Positions 1 to 12,016 of a stretch of 64,000 nt of DNA are shown in pieces; position 1 is the stretch's first letter; each line of letters starts with the position of its first letter. The stretch covers positions 682,001-746,000 of the forward strand of contig BCIX01000002.1 in NCBI GenBank assembly GCA_001600095.1. Direction: 5' to 3'. The position numbers were made by a program, and so were the translations under genes. This DNA is from Bullera alba (taxonomy: Eukaryota; Basidiomycota; Tremellomycetes; Tremellales; Bulleraceae). The notes under the pieces are model-generated. The model was not told where the DNA came from, searched no databases, and was given only the letters and a program-made list of their open reading frames with translations.

Positions 1-398
1 GCAACATCGACCGTACGAGAGGCATCTTCCTATACACCACCATGTCGCAACAACTACCATGATCAACATCACCCTTCATCCATGCGACTAATGGAACGAC
101 GACTGCGATCAAACATTTTTCAACGTAAACCTGGCAGTCTCAATCAAAACCGACCAACTGCGGAAGCGAGACACTCTTCTGGTTGAGGACCAAACAGGCG
201 AAAGTCACTCTCAGTCGGTTGGACGTACTTCCGCACAAGCACACAGTGGCCGCTAAACTTTCTGCTCGACACCCTGTGAGCTAAAGTCGCGCCTAGATCT
301 CATCGTCGCCAACCAACCCTCCTGAGAAAGCTGCGCGTTCGCGACGTCTTTTCGACCGACACATCGACTATCCATCATCCTTCCAACACCATTCGATC
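1..398. other. Upstream region of first gene, no gene seen
   Basis: No coding exon could be supported here. The stretch is C/A-rich on the plus strand, as 5' leaders often are in this window, and ends at the ATG at 399. It probably holds the promoter and leader of the next gene. That is inference only. Confidence 0.6.
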
Positions 399-3123
399 AT
401 GCCCTCCTTCATACCCAACTTCACCGAGATCAAAGGCTTCGCCAGCTCATTCAACCTAATGGGCGTCTTTGGTGATACACACCCTGCACCACCATCCGCG
501 GAAGCAGGTCCCGGTCCTTCAACACAGGCAGCACAGGCAGCACACGCGGCCAAAGCTCGTCCTTTGGACCAACCGCGTCTGATGCCTTCGGCCTCGGGCA
601 CGACCACACTTCACGTACCCAACCATGGAGGACCTTCACCCTCGCGGCCAATCCGGCCATCGCTCAAAAACACCAACTCCACCTTTCGCGACGACTCGTC
701 GTCCTCTGATTCTCAAGAGGATGGCTCGGCCAAAAGGAGGAGCTCAGGCACCAATGTCATGATCGTCGATCCAGAGGTTGACTTTGACGACGAGCGCATG
801 GAACGACGCAGACAACGATCAGAGGGGCTACAAGGAGTCAAGCTATCACGTCCAATGAGTGCTTCAAGTGGTTTGACGGGAATCAGCGTGGAGCCGAGGA
901 GGAGGAGAAAAACACCCTTGGACGTGAGTCTGGTTGTCGACGTTCATCTACGCGTTGGGTTACTGACGAATGTGATGATTACAGACATACATCATCGTCA
1001 AACCACCCCCAACATCCGCAAAGAACCCCCTTAATCTTCAGATTCAGCTCGTCGTGAAGAACGACCTCAGGGCGAGAGACCGATCTGCCTCTGGAGCACT
1101 CTCAATCCGATCCGCGTCTACTGCCACCGATATCACCCCTGCTTCTGTCACGCCCTCGCCAGAGACTGCGACCTCTGATTTGCCGCCGCCGACCCCGGCT
1201 ACTCTGTCAGACACAGATGTATCGTCGACCATCGAATCCCCAATGAAACTGCGATCAGCTTCACCTGTCGCATACACTCGAGACGACGGAGAGAGTCCGG
1301 CAAAAGGCGCGCAACAGACGCCACTGCGACGAAGCAGCTCGTTGAAGAGTAGCGTCTCTGTTGGAACTACCGGTAGCAACTTGACAGGAGGAGGCAAAAA
1401 GAGGGTCGAGCCAATGTTCAACTTGGCCGTTCACAGCGTGATGCACCACACGGTGGTCACGGACGCTGCGACCGATGCCAAGGTTGCAAAGGTACGTGTC
1501 GGTCAACGAACGACTAGAAAGTATCCTAGCTAACTTTGAGCGCAGTTCCTGAAGCGAAACCTCGACATTACTGGTGTAGGATGCCTGGAGCCCGCTGAAG
1601 TATGGCTACCCCCCTCAAACACCAGCTCGTTCACCGCTCTTGGACTACCGGCCGCAGATGAACCTAGGTCTCGCCCGGTGTCGATGCTATCCCTCACATC
1701 TCCCCTGTCCCCGACTACCACCAGTATTGCACCCGACAGTGGAGTCCGTGGTTCAATCGACGCAACCATTAAGAGGTCTTCGCTCGACTTGCGAAACTTC
1801 AAGATCGATGTAGCGCACGAAGGCGGGGCTAAGAAGTTCTTCGGCAAGGTGTTCAAGAAGAAGGTCAACGCCGACAATACCCTGCATGTCGAGCCTCAGA
1901 TGCGCTCTCGCTCGTCCAGCTTCCATTCTCACGAAGCGACAGAAGGGCTTGGCCAAGTCGCGAATCCCGGTGCAGCCGGTAGAGCCTCGATCTCTCAGGC
2001 TTACCTCGATCTTCCCCACGGTGTCGGCCACCCGACCTTTGGCACAGCGCCAGTGGTCGTTCGACGAAGATCGTCCGGAACCATCGTCACCCCCGACGGT
2101 GCTGTTACCGGACTCACTGCGACTATCAACGTTCCACCCCCAACCTTTTCCACGTCTCCTCCCGACTCGATCCTTGCAGAATCTGTCACCACTCTCCATA
2201 TGGCACCATCCAACAGGCCAATCGGGTATACATGGACGGTGAAGAAGTGGGCCAAGAAGAACAGCGAAGGATGGGGAGCTCAATTGCTTGCCGCTGGTGC
2301 AGCTGGACTGGAGTTGGTCCACGGCGCTATGAACGGTGACACGGAAGATGAGGTCGTCTTCGAATGGGTCAAACTCAAATCCGCCAACTCTGCCGGCACC
2401 GACGTCTTGAAACGCTTTACAAGTGCTGGAACCGTCGCATCCGGTCTAGGCCCCGCTCCTCGTGCCAAAGAAAGGCGATCTCGAGTTAACTCTGAAGCTC
2501 CAGACGCGACGCCGACAAGCTCGACATTGACTGTCAAGCCGGCTACGCGGGACTCGTCTCTACCACCTTCGCCGAACCCGAGCATACTCCTCGATCGTCG
2601 TCCTCAGCCCGTGCGAAGGGTGTCTGCGGCGTCGGGTAATACGGGATCCAATCCAGGTTCGCGTCGCGCATCCCTCTCTCCCGGCAACAGTCCACCCAAG
2701 GGGCTTGGCGAGCTCAGTAACGGAGAAGCACACGAGACAGATTCTACACATACCGCCGAGCTCACTGCCGAGGAGGATTCAGATCCTGAAGATAGCGAGA
2801 CTCCTTGGACATGCTCCATCTGGGTCAAGAAGACGGGTCAGAGACAACTCCTTGGTACTCTCACCCCAGCGCCTCACCACCCCAAGGTCATTGGTGTCCT
2901 GAAGATCCCCATGGGACTCGACCCGGTGTCATTGACGGACGTCAAGGCGCACCCGGATCAATCGACAAAGCAGGAGGAATTGGCACACCGAGTCAAGAGC
3001 GAGGTCGCGCTCACCGAGGAGAACTTGAAGGATGTGGTCTGCGTGACTGCCATGTGGCTGGTTGCCAGAGAGGAATTTGGCGGATTGGGCAAAAAGAGGA
3101 GGGAGAAAAAGGAGAAGCGATAG
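399..3123 (+). CDS. Large conserved-looking protein of unknown function
   Basis: Three coding exons, 399-923, 985-1491 and 1546-3123, joined by introns with GTGAGT/ACAG and GTACGT/GCAG borders, give about 869 residues in one frame. The protein alternates long Ser/Pro-rich, probably disordered stretches with shorter ordered blocks: one just after the first intron (TYIIVKPPPTS onward), one near residues 480-560 (VKKWAKKNSEGWGAQLL) and a C-terminal block starting WTCSIWVKKTG. The tail is Lys/Arg-rich (KKRREKKEKR). The ordered blocks look like split parts of one fold interrupted by disordered inserts, a layout common in tremellomycete proteins. I recognise no family and assign no function. The start is the first ATG of the long frame. 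The exon structure is well supported by frame continuity; the role is unknown. Confidence 0.75.
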
Positions 3124-3579
3124 ATCAAGATATAAGCCTGCTCGGCAGGCTAGAAAGGGAATACAGGAGACGATAGACGAAACATCACGACGATACCGAC
3201 ATTTATATATTCTCCATTGCCATAACCTAGACCCACAATGCACCCCATACATACTGTACATAACATCGCACTATATATTTGGGTATGGCCTTGTCTTCCA
3301 CACTCGTTCGCTCTCCCACTTGGGTCATTGTGCACCATCAGGTACTTGACGAAGACAACTCGATGGGACTCGGCTTCCCGGCTCACCGTCACTGTGCACC
3401 GCGGGAGGGCAACTTGATACCGGCGAGAAATCCGAAACGACCGAAAAGTGGAGGTCCGGCCAGGTGAAACGAGGTCGTCTTACGATGTCGCGACAGCATC
3501 AAGCTTGCTACCAGCTACTCGCACTTCACCATAAAGACAACTCGGAACACGTCAAAGCAGACAGCAGCTAGGAAGTAAG
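3124..3579. other. Intergenic, 3' end of unknown gene and PAN6 promoter
   Basis: About 460 bases between two same-strand genes. Short open frames here overlap one another on both strands and lack splice or codon support. I see no gene. The sequence just before 3580 is A/C-rich, as expected for a leader. Confidence 0.6.
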
Positions 3580-5255
3580 ATGAGCCTGAGAGCGGCATCA
3601 CCTGCGAGGCTCGCACGATACTCGACGACGCCAACGAATACTCGAGGCTTGAGCCAATTCACCAATGAATCCCGGATACCAGTGGTCCGGTCCTTGGAAG
3701 AGCTGAGGAAATGGAGGAGTAAAGCTAGAGATAATAAGAAGTCATTGGGGATTGTACCGACTGTACGTTCGCCCTTCGTCAGACACGCCTGAGCCAAATA
3801 CTACAGCTGCTGATATTTCCGGTTTCTCAGATGGGCGCCTTACACCAAGGTCACTTGGATCTAGGTGAGTTGGTTTCCTCCCAATGTCAAAGGTTCACCC
3901 AGAGAGACCGAGGATCCTTTCTTGAGCGACTCTCAGTGCTATGGATCACACCATATACTCGAAGCTGACGCTTCACTAACAGTCAAGCGTTCCTTGACCG
4001 ATAATCCATTCACCGTAATGACGCTCTTTGTCAACCCAATGCAGGTGAGCAACAAGGCCTCATAGGCTGTCCTAGCACCCACTAGTCTAGCTAAACTATC
4101 ATGCTATCAAGTTTGCCCCTACCGAGGACCTGTCTCGATACCCCAGGACGCTGCAGAGGGACTTGGAGCTGCTGAGTACTCTCCTGCCTTCTGAACCCGA
4201 GGGCCCGAGGACCACTGCGGGTTCGCCCTCAGATCAAGCAGTACTCCCGACACCAGTTTCACTATCCCATTCACCCCATAGTGCCTCTAGCCAGGCCGAG
4301 AACCCAACCACGAATATCCCCAACACACTCGAGCAGATTTCGCTTCGGCCCTCCTCTGCAGACGGGGGAATTGCACCCTCAGATAGCACCCCTCTAGTCG
4401 TCTTTGCACCGCCCACAGAAGTCATGTATCCTCTCCGAGGGGAGCTACAGGACCTTGAAAAGCACAAAGGCGTCGGGGTTGAGATGAGGGGTTGGGGTGA
4501 TGTGCTCGAAGGACAATCAAGACGTGAGCGACCTCCGGTGCTCTCTGACGGCATCCAGCTGACCCAGCTCCCTCAGCTCAATTCTTCAAAGGCGTGGCCA
4601 CAGTCTGCACCAAGTTGTTCAATGCAGTAGAGGTGAGTCAAGGAACCGTGATGAAATGACGAGACTCTGGGCACGACCACGACCCCTGACCATGCGCAGC
4701 CTGATCATGCGTACTTCGGTCAAAAGGACATACAACAAGCTCTCCTGTTGAAGATGAGTGAGTGTAAAAAATATGATTGACATAATCTTCACGAGCTGAT
4801 CGCGGTTTACAGTGCTCACGGACCTCCTGTCCGCTCACCCAGCGCCGGAAAACTTCCATATCCTTCCTACGACCCGCGATCCCAGGACCAACCTTGCGCT
4901 GTCGTCTCGGAACGCATATCTCTCACCAGAAGAGCTGGAAGTCTCGCCAACATTGTTCAAAGCGCTGTCCAGCGCTCAATCGTTGTTTGACTCACGGAAG
5001 GACAGTATCACCGGGGAAGGCCTGGTGGCGGCGGCGACACAAACGATTCTCGACCTGCAAGACAGTTTGGGGATCGACGATACGCCCACTAGAGTTGATG
5101 TCAGGTTGGATTACATCGAAGTGTTCGACAAGTACACCTTTGAGCCGGTCAGAGGACCTATACCCAAAAGAAAAGAGCTGGTGATCGCGGGAGCGATGTG
5201 GGTCGGAAAGACGAGATTGATAGATAACCTCCTGCTGGGATGGAAGGTGGATTAG
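3580..5255 (+). CDS. PAN6: Pantoate--beta-alanine ligase (pantothenate synthetase)
   Basis: This enzyme joins pantoate and beta-alanine using ATP, the last step of vitamin B5 synthesis. Seven exons (3580-3762, 3831-3864, 3983-4044, 4112-4523, 4568-4632, 4700-4757, 4813-5255) give about 418 residues. Visible family motifs, in order: VPTMGALHQGHLDL (ATP-binding HxGH), FVNPMQFAP, a SRP..QFF.GVATV segment, PDHAYFGQKDIQQ, the TRDPRTNLALSSRN signature, and the C-terminal AGAMWVGKTRLIDN. The first about 40 residues are Arg/Ser-rich before the core, which might target mitochondria, but this is weak. Compared with bacterial PanC, the region before VFAPP carries a Pro/Ser-rich insert of roughly 50 residues. 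All motifs join only through the chosen splice sites, which supports the model strongly. Confidence 0.93.
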
Positions 5256-5706
5256 GGGGAGAGAGTGCAAGAGAGTGTAATCTCTTCGCGGAGTTATTCC
5301 TTAAGTATAATGCATCGCCGCGTTGGATTAGGCTTTGGCCCTTATGCTTACCTCCGTCTCCTCGGGGCCTTGCTTCGCGATGACCGTCATCGCAGTATGA
5401 CAGTCAGTCACATCACTGTTGCCTCACCGAGTTCCATAGTTAGTGCTTGGTTAAATGCCCGGAAGCTCCTCCAAAAGGTCTGACGGAAGCTAAATTTCCG
5501 GCTGCGCCTTCCCTTGCTGGCCCTCATTAAGTCGTGGACACTAGAGCTGTCTACTCAAGCAACGTACTCTGTCTTGGACCAACATCCAGCCAAGCTAAAC
5601 ATTCACTGGAGGGAGCCCCGCCAACCCTCGTCAACCCAGAGTCATGTCCGAGCGGATACACCTGGAAATATAGCCCCGACATCGGATCGACAAGACACCG
5701 GCACTC
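5256..5706. other. Intergenic between PAN6 and MDM12
   Basis: About 450 bases with only short unsupported frames. It presumably contains the PAN6 3' end and the MDM12 promoter and leader. No other signal stood out. Confidence 0.6.
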
Positions 5707-7107
5707 ATGTCTCTCGACATCGACTGGAGTCTGCTGTGCATCCCATCATTGTCGGCTGGTCTGGTAGAGAGCCTCAACAAAAACCTCGCTTCGGCACCTA
5801 GGCCGTCTTTCATAGGACCTATCCAAGTGACGGCACTTGATGTGGGCACTGTTGGACCCGACGTCGAGATCCGAGACATCCGCGACGTCTGGCGAGCATT
5901 CGACGAGGGCGACGACGAAGGAGACGACGAGGATGGGACAGAATCTCAGACGAGAGATCCTGGAGATGGATACTATGAGGCGGATAGGAGAGCGATGATG
6001 ACGATGAGTCCGGATGTGGAGGATGAAGATGAGTACGATATGATATCACCCTCCGAGGCCGGTCGACAGGGTCACGACGACGACGAAGACGATGGCCCCG
6101 ATATGGAAGGAGTAGGCAGACGAACAATGCTAGGCGGTGGAATAATGGGAGCGAGACAAAAGGCTTTCGATGAGATGTCTGTTTACTCGGGAGTTGGCTC
6201 AGCTCTTGGATCGCCTAGAAACTCGGTGGTTGCAGTCGGAATGGGTCTCGCTGGGGGCTTGGGCAATGTGTTAGGAGGAGGCCTTGGCGGAGGCGGCAGT
6301 GTGGGGATAGGTGGTGGTGGATCTATGCTTGGCTTTGGGATGAGGTCGCCCTCGGTCATGTCACCAGGCATAGCGCAATATCAACAACAGCAACGGCAAA
6401 GATCGAACTACAGGGGTCCCCAGCACAGACAGTTACACGAACAGTACGGTAATCATCTCGGATCTCAACATCAACCACAATCTTACCCCGGGAAGAGGTC
6501 GCATCAAGCTAGACGCTCATCCAAACCTCTCACCAGCACGACGCATCGACAAGCCATGTCAATGCCACCATCACCTCCCGCCCATCCCAACGGTCTACCG
6601 AGATCATCCACAGGGGCCAATCCGAAATCTTCAAACTCGGTACCATCCCTGCAATTCCACTTACGCATTCAGCACGCCTCGGATCTGCAATTGACATTGC
6701 TCACTTCCTTGTCGATCAACTATCCCAGTCCGTCGTTCATGTCCCTACCGCTCAAGCTGTCAATTACGGGGTGGACTCTCAATGCGGATATAGTTCTCGC
6801 CTACAGCGGCGACAAGCACAGGGTCCATTTCACTGTCCTAGATGAAGACGACTCGCAGTCAGCCGGAGCGAACAACGGTCATGGTGGTCTAGGGGGAACA
6901 GGATCGGGCTCGGCTTCCGGGGGCATGGCCGGCAAATCAATAGGAGAGAGGCTTCTCCCAAACCTCAACATAGAGAGCGAGATCGGCCATGCCGACGCAC
7001 ACATACTTAGAAACGTGGGGAAGGTGGAGAGATTCATCGTCGATGTACTTAGAAAGACCATAGTCGACGAGCTGGTCTTTCCAAACTTTCACACCGTCGC
7101 GTTGTAG
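5707..7107 (+). CDS. MDM12: Mdm12, ERMES complex subunit
   Basis: A single exon of 466 residues. The N-terminus (MSLDIDWSLLCIPSL...RPSFIGPIQVTALDVG...PDVEIRDIRD) and C-terminus (IESEIGHADAHILRNVGKVERFIVDVLRK) match the two ends of the Mdm12 SMP lipid-binding fold. Between them lie an acidic Asp/Glu-rich segment, a Gly-rich segment and a Gln/His/Pro-rich linker, which make it longer than yeast Mdm12. The central strand block (FHLRIQHASDLQLTLLTSLSINYPSPSFMSLPLKLSITG) is the conserved SMP middle. Mdm12 bridges Mmm1 on the ER and Mdm10/Mdm34 on mitochondria and carries phospholipid between the membranes. No introns were needed, unusual among its neighbours. Confidence 0.92.
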   Translation: MSLDIDWSLLCIPSLSAGLVESLNKNLASAPRPSFIGPIQVTALDVGTVGPDVEIRDIRDVWRAFDEGDDEGDDEDGTESQTRDPGDGYYEADRRAMMTMSPDVEDEDEYDMISPSEAGRQGHDDDEDDGPDMEGVGRRTMLGGGIMGARQKAFDEMSVYSGVGSALGSPRNSVVAVGMGLAGGLGNVLGGGLGGGGSVGIGGGGSMLGFGMRSPSVMSPGIAQYQQQQRQRSNYRGPQHRQLHEQYGNHLGSQHQPQSYPGKRSHQARRSSKPLTSTTHRQAMSMPPSPPAHPNGLPRSSTGANPKSSNSVPSLQFHLRIQHASDLQLTLLTSLSINYPSPSFMSLPLKLSITGWTLNADIVLAYSGDKHRVHFTVLDEDDSQSAGANNGHGGLGGTGSGSASGGMAGKSIGERLLPNLNIESEIGHADAHILRNVGKVERFIVDVLRKTIVDELVFPNFHTVAL

Positions 7108-7321
7108 TTGTATGAATAGCGTGAATAGTCAATCACTGAAGATCAGGAAGCGGTTACGGTACCGGAGCTGGGATCGGCGACTTCAGCTTGCTTTGGCGCG
7201 AATGTTTGGCGGTGTCGCTACTAGTCACATACTGGTACATACAATATAGTACTAGATGTGTCATGTCAATGATCCAAATCGTGTGAACCCCTTGTATCGA
7301 TCTCCACTGGATGATCCTCTT

Positions 7322-10247
7322 CTACTTCCTTCGCATCCTGGTACTTGGCTTGGGCGCCTCACGACCCCCTTTTCCAGGTAGTTTGGGGATTTTCCTCTCT
7401 CTGTTCTTGTTCTTGACGTTCTGGAATGACGGATCAGTCTCGAGAATTGGCAGTTGTGGAGGGAGAGAAACTCACGGCAGTGGTGAAGAAGTTGGTTGCC
7501 TTCTTCTTGTTCGTCGTCATACGCCTTTCTTTGGGTGCAGGCGCTTCGTCATCCTCTGCCGCGGCCGAAGGTCGTCCTGAGTTTCAAGTCAGTAACTCGT
7601 ACAAGCAGAGATCGACGGCGGTGCTCACCTTTCCTCTTCCTGGGCGCTTCAATCACGACCTCGGCCTCTTCATCGTCCTCTTCATCCTCACTCCCAGCGT
7701 CCTCCTCGTCGTCATCTTCCTCCTCCTCATCCTCTTCTTCGGCACCGTCGTCCTGGGGCAGCGACTCTAGGGCGGCAAAGGCGGAAGGCTTGCTTGGGCC
7801 AGCCTCTCCAGGGAAGACGTCCTCCCAAGCCAGGTCCTCACCCTCCTCCTCATTTTCACCATCACTGCCCTCCTTGTCCTCACCCTCGACATCCTCGTCC
7901 ATCTCGCCATCGGACTCCTCCTGAGCAGCTCGCTTATCACCACCGGTGAACTTGGGCATTGTGATGATACCGCCAAACGTCTGGGCCACACCCTTGACCC
8001 TTCTTTCGCCGAGGATAGCACCCAATCGTCGTTCCTGCTCCTCCATGATCTCTCGCTCGCCTTGAGAAACCTCTGCGACAGGCTCTTCGACCTCGACATC
8101 GGCGGCAGCGGGGACGGTCGCTGATGCAGCGGGGACCTCTTCACCCTCTTTGACGGGCTTGGCGGGTGGTGCGACAAAGTAAGGGATTTTGCCTCTGATC
8201 CAGTCGTTCAGGACCATCTTGGCGGCAGACTCGTTATCTGTTTCACCACCCTTAAGCAGTTTACCGCTCTTCTTGGCGATGGCGCTCAGCATGATATGAG
8301 CTCCCTCCTCCCCATGCCATCCGTCCTCACGGTGCTCCAAGCCGTACGTCCTCTCAATATACTCTGGTCGCACACGCTCCAGCAAAGCGGGGATGTGCTC
8401 TGCGGGCGTGGCCAAGTTCTCGACTCGGACAACACCCTTGAGCACGGTCGCAGTGTCACTGTCTTTGGCGGAAACGGGTACGATACCAGGGCAGTCGATA
8501 AGGTAGATACGCTTCATGAGGGTGATGTACTGCCAGACCTTCGTCTCTCCAGGGATGGGAGCGACCGTGCAGACCTTCTTCTTCTTGAGCGTGTTGATGA
8601 TACTGGATTTACCAGTATTGGGGTAACCGATGAATCCGACCGAAATTTGCTTCTTGTCCGAGTGCAGGACTGAAAATTGTCGGAGAAGCTGGATCAAAGC
8701 ACCTTTACCGAAGGAGTTGTTGATGGAAGCGTGCATAGCGATGGTGGGCGCTGATAACGATAGATGTTTGACCCATCGAGCCTGAGGTATCGAATCAGCT
8801 TTCGATTGAACACTGACGACACCAGTGAAGACCGCGTGGGAAAAGATGTCAGATCACCAACCAAGGGATCGGGGCTGGATTTGTCGAATCAAATCGACCA
8901 CCCTGATCCCAACTCAATCGGATCTACCACCATCTCTCCTGGTAATCCCTCACCGGCTACCCAAGACGGATAAACCAGCTTTTTGGCCTCGGCGCAATCT
9001 CACAAGACGTGAGATCACTAGATGAGGTGGGATAAAAGGCGGAGAGATGCTTGTTCTTCCACTCTCGTAACAGGTCGGACGTGTGAGACTGGCACAAAAG
9101 GCCGCACGAGCGAACTTGACTTGAGTGTGGAATGGGGTGGAATGGAAGGGTGTATAGAAGGAATGCCGGAAAGGATTGATCAAGGCTATAGAATCACTCA
9201 CTGTAACCCAAGTTGGAACAAGATCGACCTTGTTCAGAACGTAAACCAGGTGCTTGTGCGCCTTCTCCTTCCGGATGTACTCGACGACAGGCTTACACCG
9301 CGTTCCGATAGGATCTCTCGCATCGAGGACGTGGATGACCACGTCTGACGAGTCGAGCACCTTGTACAACTCTCCCCAGATACGCCTCGACGTTCCCTTA
9401 GCGTAGATGGGCTCCCTGGCTCCGGATGTTGTTGGGTGGTAGGCATCCTCGTCATCGGGCACATCGTCTATGAACAGCGTCAGCGGAGAGTAACAGTTCG
9501 AGCGAATTTGAGACTCACCAGCACCCTCTTTGACAGCTGCTGCGGCAGCAGAAGACTCTCCCAGCTCCTCCAGCGTGCCAATGTCCAACTTGGGCCTCTT
9601 TCGCTGAGCTTTGGGACCAAACGTATTCGAGAATGGCTCGGTCTCAACGATATGGGGGCGCTGCGAGACTCATGTCAGCTGGGACCTAGATATTGTCAGG
9701 ATAGCTTGCTCACCTTGCCACCCTGCTTTGACTCGTCTTCGAGCAATCCCATTGGCAACTTGTTCCTCTTCAACAGAACGGAGTAAGGGTCGGCTTTCTG
9801 TGTCGCCAGGGCCGTTCGGAAATGATCAAGCGCGGTCTGGGAGATAACTCTGGTGTTTCCTGTAGCGCGATGTCATCAGTCAGGCCCTTCGCTCAGAGGC
9901 AGCAGTTATGCTCACCGAACCATCTCCTGTCTGGCTTCACTCGCCCGGGTTTGGCATCCGCCTCGGTCTTCTGGAACGCAGCTGCCTCGATGATCTTTCC
10001 ATCCTTGTCCCTCACGGCCTTTCCTCCACTCAGCATCTTCACCTTTGACGCCTTCTTCGCATCTCGGTAGAAATTCTCTCCTACAGAGCACAGCCAAGGT
10101 CAGCGATGGCCCCTAATAACTCGACTCTGAATGCGACTAACCCTTGACTTTCTTCAAGTTGAACTCTCCCTTTGAAGCGGAAGACTTGACCTTGCCGAAA
10201 CTGGCACCGGTCTGAGCCTTACGGTCATGGTTCTTCCCCTTCGCCAT
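7322..10247 (-). CDS. NOG2: Nog2-type nucleolar GTPase, 60S ribosome assembly
   Basis: Transcription runs from the ATG at 10245-10247 ([14 protein letters not shown]) to the stop at 7322-7324. Several short 5' exons (10247-10141, then about 10081-9917 and two more) lead to a large exon near 8736-7640 and two small 3' exons. The GTPase motifs are circularly permuted, as in the YlqF/Nog2 family: DARDP and NKVDLVP (G4) come first, then GYPNTGKSS (G1) and DCPGIV (G3). A long acidic stretch follows and the end is basic. Nog2 joins pre-60S particles in the nucleolus and acts as a placeholder checkpoint before export. It shares a 225-base divergent promoter with the complex I subunit gene at 10473. 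Small exon limits at the 3' end are by hand but keep frame. Confidence 0.92.
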
Positions 10248-10472
10248 GTTCGATAGCTGTACTTGCTTTGACCTCGTTGATAGAGGTTGGTAGACCAAAG
10301 TGATACTTGCGTTCTCAAAATCTTTTCGGCAAGCAGCAAGCTGCAGCGCGCATTTTTTCCAGCGGAAGGGGAAGCTACTTACGTAATAGTACTTTGGCTG
10401 GGATCTCGAACGGGTCAATTCGTCTGTCGCCTATTGGATCTTGTTGTTGCTGCAATCTGTCGTCAATTCAAC
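10248..10472. promoter_or_regulatory. Divergent promoter NOG2 / complex I subunit
   Basis: Only 225 bases separate two ATGs facing away from each other, so both genes must use this stretch for core promoters and leaders. No clear TATA box is seen. Confidence 0.6.
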
Positions 10473-10980
10473 ATGGCCAGCGTGTACAGGTACCTGGTGA
10501 GCGGTCCCGTAGTCACAAAGATGAGGCTAGATGCTGACTTTTGGCTCCAGCAACGATCGGCTCACGAGCAGCCGGTCATCTTCTACTCCCTCGCTTTGGG
10601 CGGTATCGGTGAGCCTAAGCCTTTCGGCTCCTGAGCGAGAAGATCAACGCTCTGTCTTGGATCTCATTTGCTTATCATCACATATCAGGCCCTGTTCTAG
10701 CTCTGGTTATCCCACCCATCCGACGAACATACTTTGGATACAAGCCCATCGAGCCCGTTCCCGTTTCTTATCCTCGTGAGTGGTTTCTCATCGTGCTTAT
10801 GCGGTCCATTGCGAACATGGACTGGAGGATGGAATGAGGTCGCCGGAGTCATGGGAAGCTGGTCCGAGCAGCAATGGCAACGAAGGCGGAAGTGGTGATC
10901 CCGGTACAGAATTCAGCGCTGATCGGTCTTTAGTGCCAAACCGACCTAGACGACCTGTGACTGGATTTGAAGACCCATAG
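10473..10980 (+). CDS. NADH:ubiquinone oxidoreductase 9.5 kDa subunit
   Basis: Four small exons (10473-10496, 10551-10608, 10689-10775, 10934-10980) give a 71-residue protein. It has a short N-terminus (MASVYRYL), a conserved SAHEQPVIFYSLALGGIGPV segment, a single hydrophobic membrane helix running into PPIRRTYFG, and an end rich in Pro and Arg (PNRPRRPVTGFEDP). This is the pattern of the fungal complex I 9.5 kDa subunit, related to mammalian NDUFA3, a one-helix accessory subunit of the inner mitochondrial membrane. Because every exon is under 90 bases, the gene is easy to miss by ORF length. Three splice junctions restore the expected family sequence exactly, which supports the model. No symbol is given because usage varies. 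Confidence 0.78.
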
Positions 10981-11223
10981 GAGCACTTCGCATTATATCA
11001 GAGAATGCATTGAAGAGTAGGAACAGCAATAACGGAGGGCTCGAGTCATTCTGGAGCTAAAGGCCAGCTTATACTTGCACATGACTCTTGGCGGTGGTCA
11101 CTCGATTATCGCTTCTCAAATTCACAACTTGAATGGAACTCACACAAGAACTGAACTCAGATTTCAGGAAAACACTGCTCAGCAACCCCATGGTCACACG
11201 CCTGATAGTGATAACTAGTCGCC
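10981..11223. other. Intergenic, nothing supported
   Basis: A short open frame starting at an ATG near 11080 runs about 45 codons but has no clear splice partner. I leave it unassigned. Confidence 0.45.
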
Positions 11224-11720
11224 ATGAGATATATCGCTGACCTGGCCTGGGTTCGGACCACCCGCAATTCAGTAAGTCGCCTGGTCCCAGGATCATGTGT
11301 GACGGTGATAAGTGCCCACTAGAAGGACAGCCAGCACGACAAGGTCGAAGTCCTGATCCAAAGCTGGAACACGCCCCTGGACACCTCCCGACGTCTCGCT
11401 CGATGCCTGGTTTCAGATGTGAGAACACAAGACCAGGTTACACGTTTTAGGTCGAGGCTCTCGGCGGTCTCTCGGTACCTGCAGGATCTGGTTGGAGTCC
11501 CTGCATTGTAACGACGATGAAAGTGACAGGAAGGTCCACCGAGGAGATGCTCAGAGATGCCCTCGCTGGTTCACTCCCCGTCTGGCTTCGATTGGAAGAG
11601 GAAGCACGGAACACCGAGCGAGCTACTTCGAGGACAACCAGCAAAGTCTACCGCTCATATCCCTGGGAACGACCAGTTTCTCATGAGCGAAATTTGCAGA
11701 TGGGCAGCTGTGTATTATAG
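11224..11720 (+). CDS. Doubtful small spliced gene, unknown function
   Basis: An ATG at 11224 opens a 48-base exon ending at a GTAAGT donor (11272). A 51-base intron ends in CACTAG, and the next exon runs 11323-11418 in frame. A GTGAGA..TTTTAG intron of only 32 bases then joins 11451-11720 in frame, giving about 137 residues with blocks such as STEEMLRDALAG and LPVWLRLEEEARN. Without the last intron the frame ends after about 78 residues. The first intron looks convincing; the second is shorter than any other here. I recognise no family. It may be a fast-evolving or lineage-specific gene, or chance. Confidence 0.33.
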
Positions 11721-12016
11721 TCCATAGCATTTGTAGCTTTGAGGTAGCTTTGCCTGCTTTCCTTGTGCGTTGGGGTCGAGTTGGCCAACTCGAGGCAATC
11801 AAGGGCAGGCATCACCTCCTCACCACGTGACTTGACCAAAAGTTCGCCGCCGGCAGCTTGTTTGATGACCGTGGACCTGGCCTAGCTATAGCTCATGTCT
11901 GTATACATCAAAGGCTTCTCGACACACAGACCAGTGACATACTCCACGCAACACGCCTACCCTCTGCTGCTCCGGCCATGTCCATCAAGTGAATCATCTA
12001 GTCACTGTTTTACATC

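Noticed and set aside
368..660. Minus-strand frames inside the first exon of the first gene
   Set aside because: They overlap the spliced plus-strand gene in full, have no splice support and show compositional shadows of Ser/Pro-rich coding sequence.
7496..7924. Plus-strand Ser-rich frame ending in long Ser runs
   Set aside because: It is the antisense of the Asp/Glu-rich part of NOG2; serine runs arise from reading acidic codons backwards.
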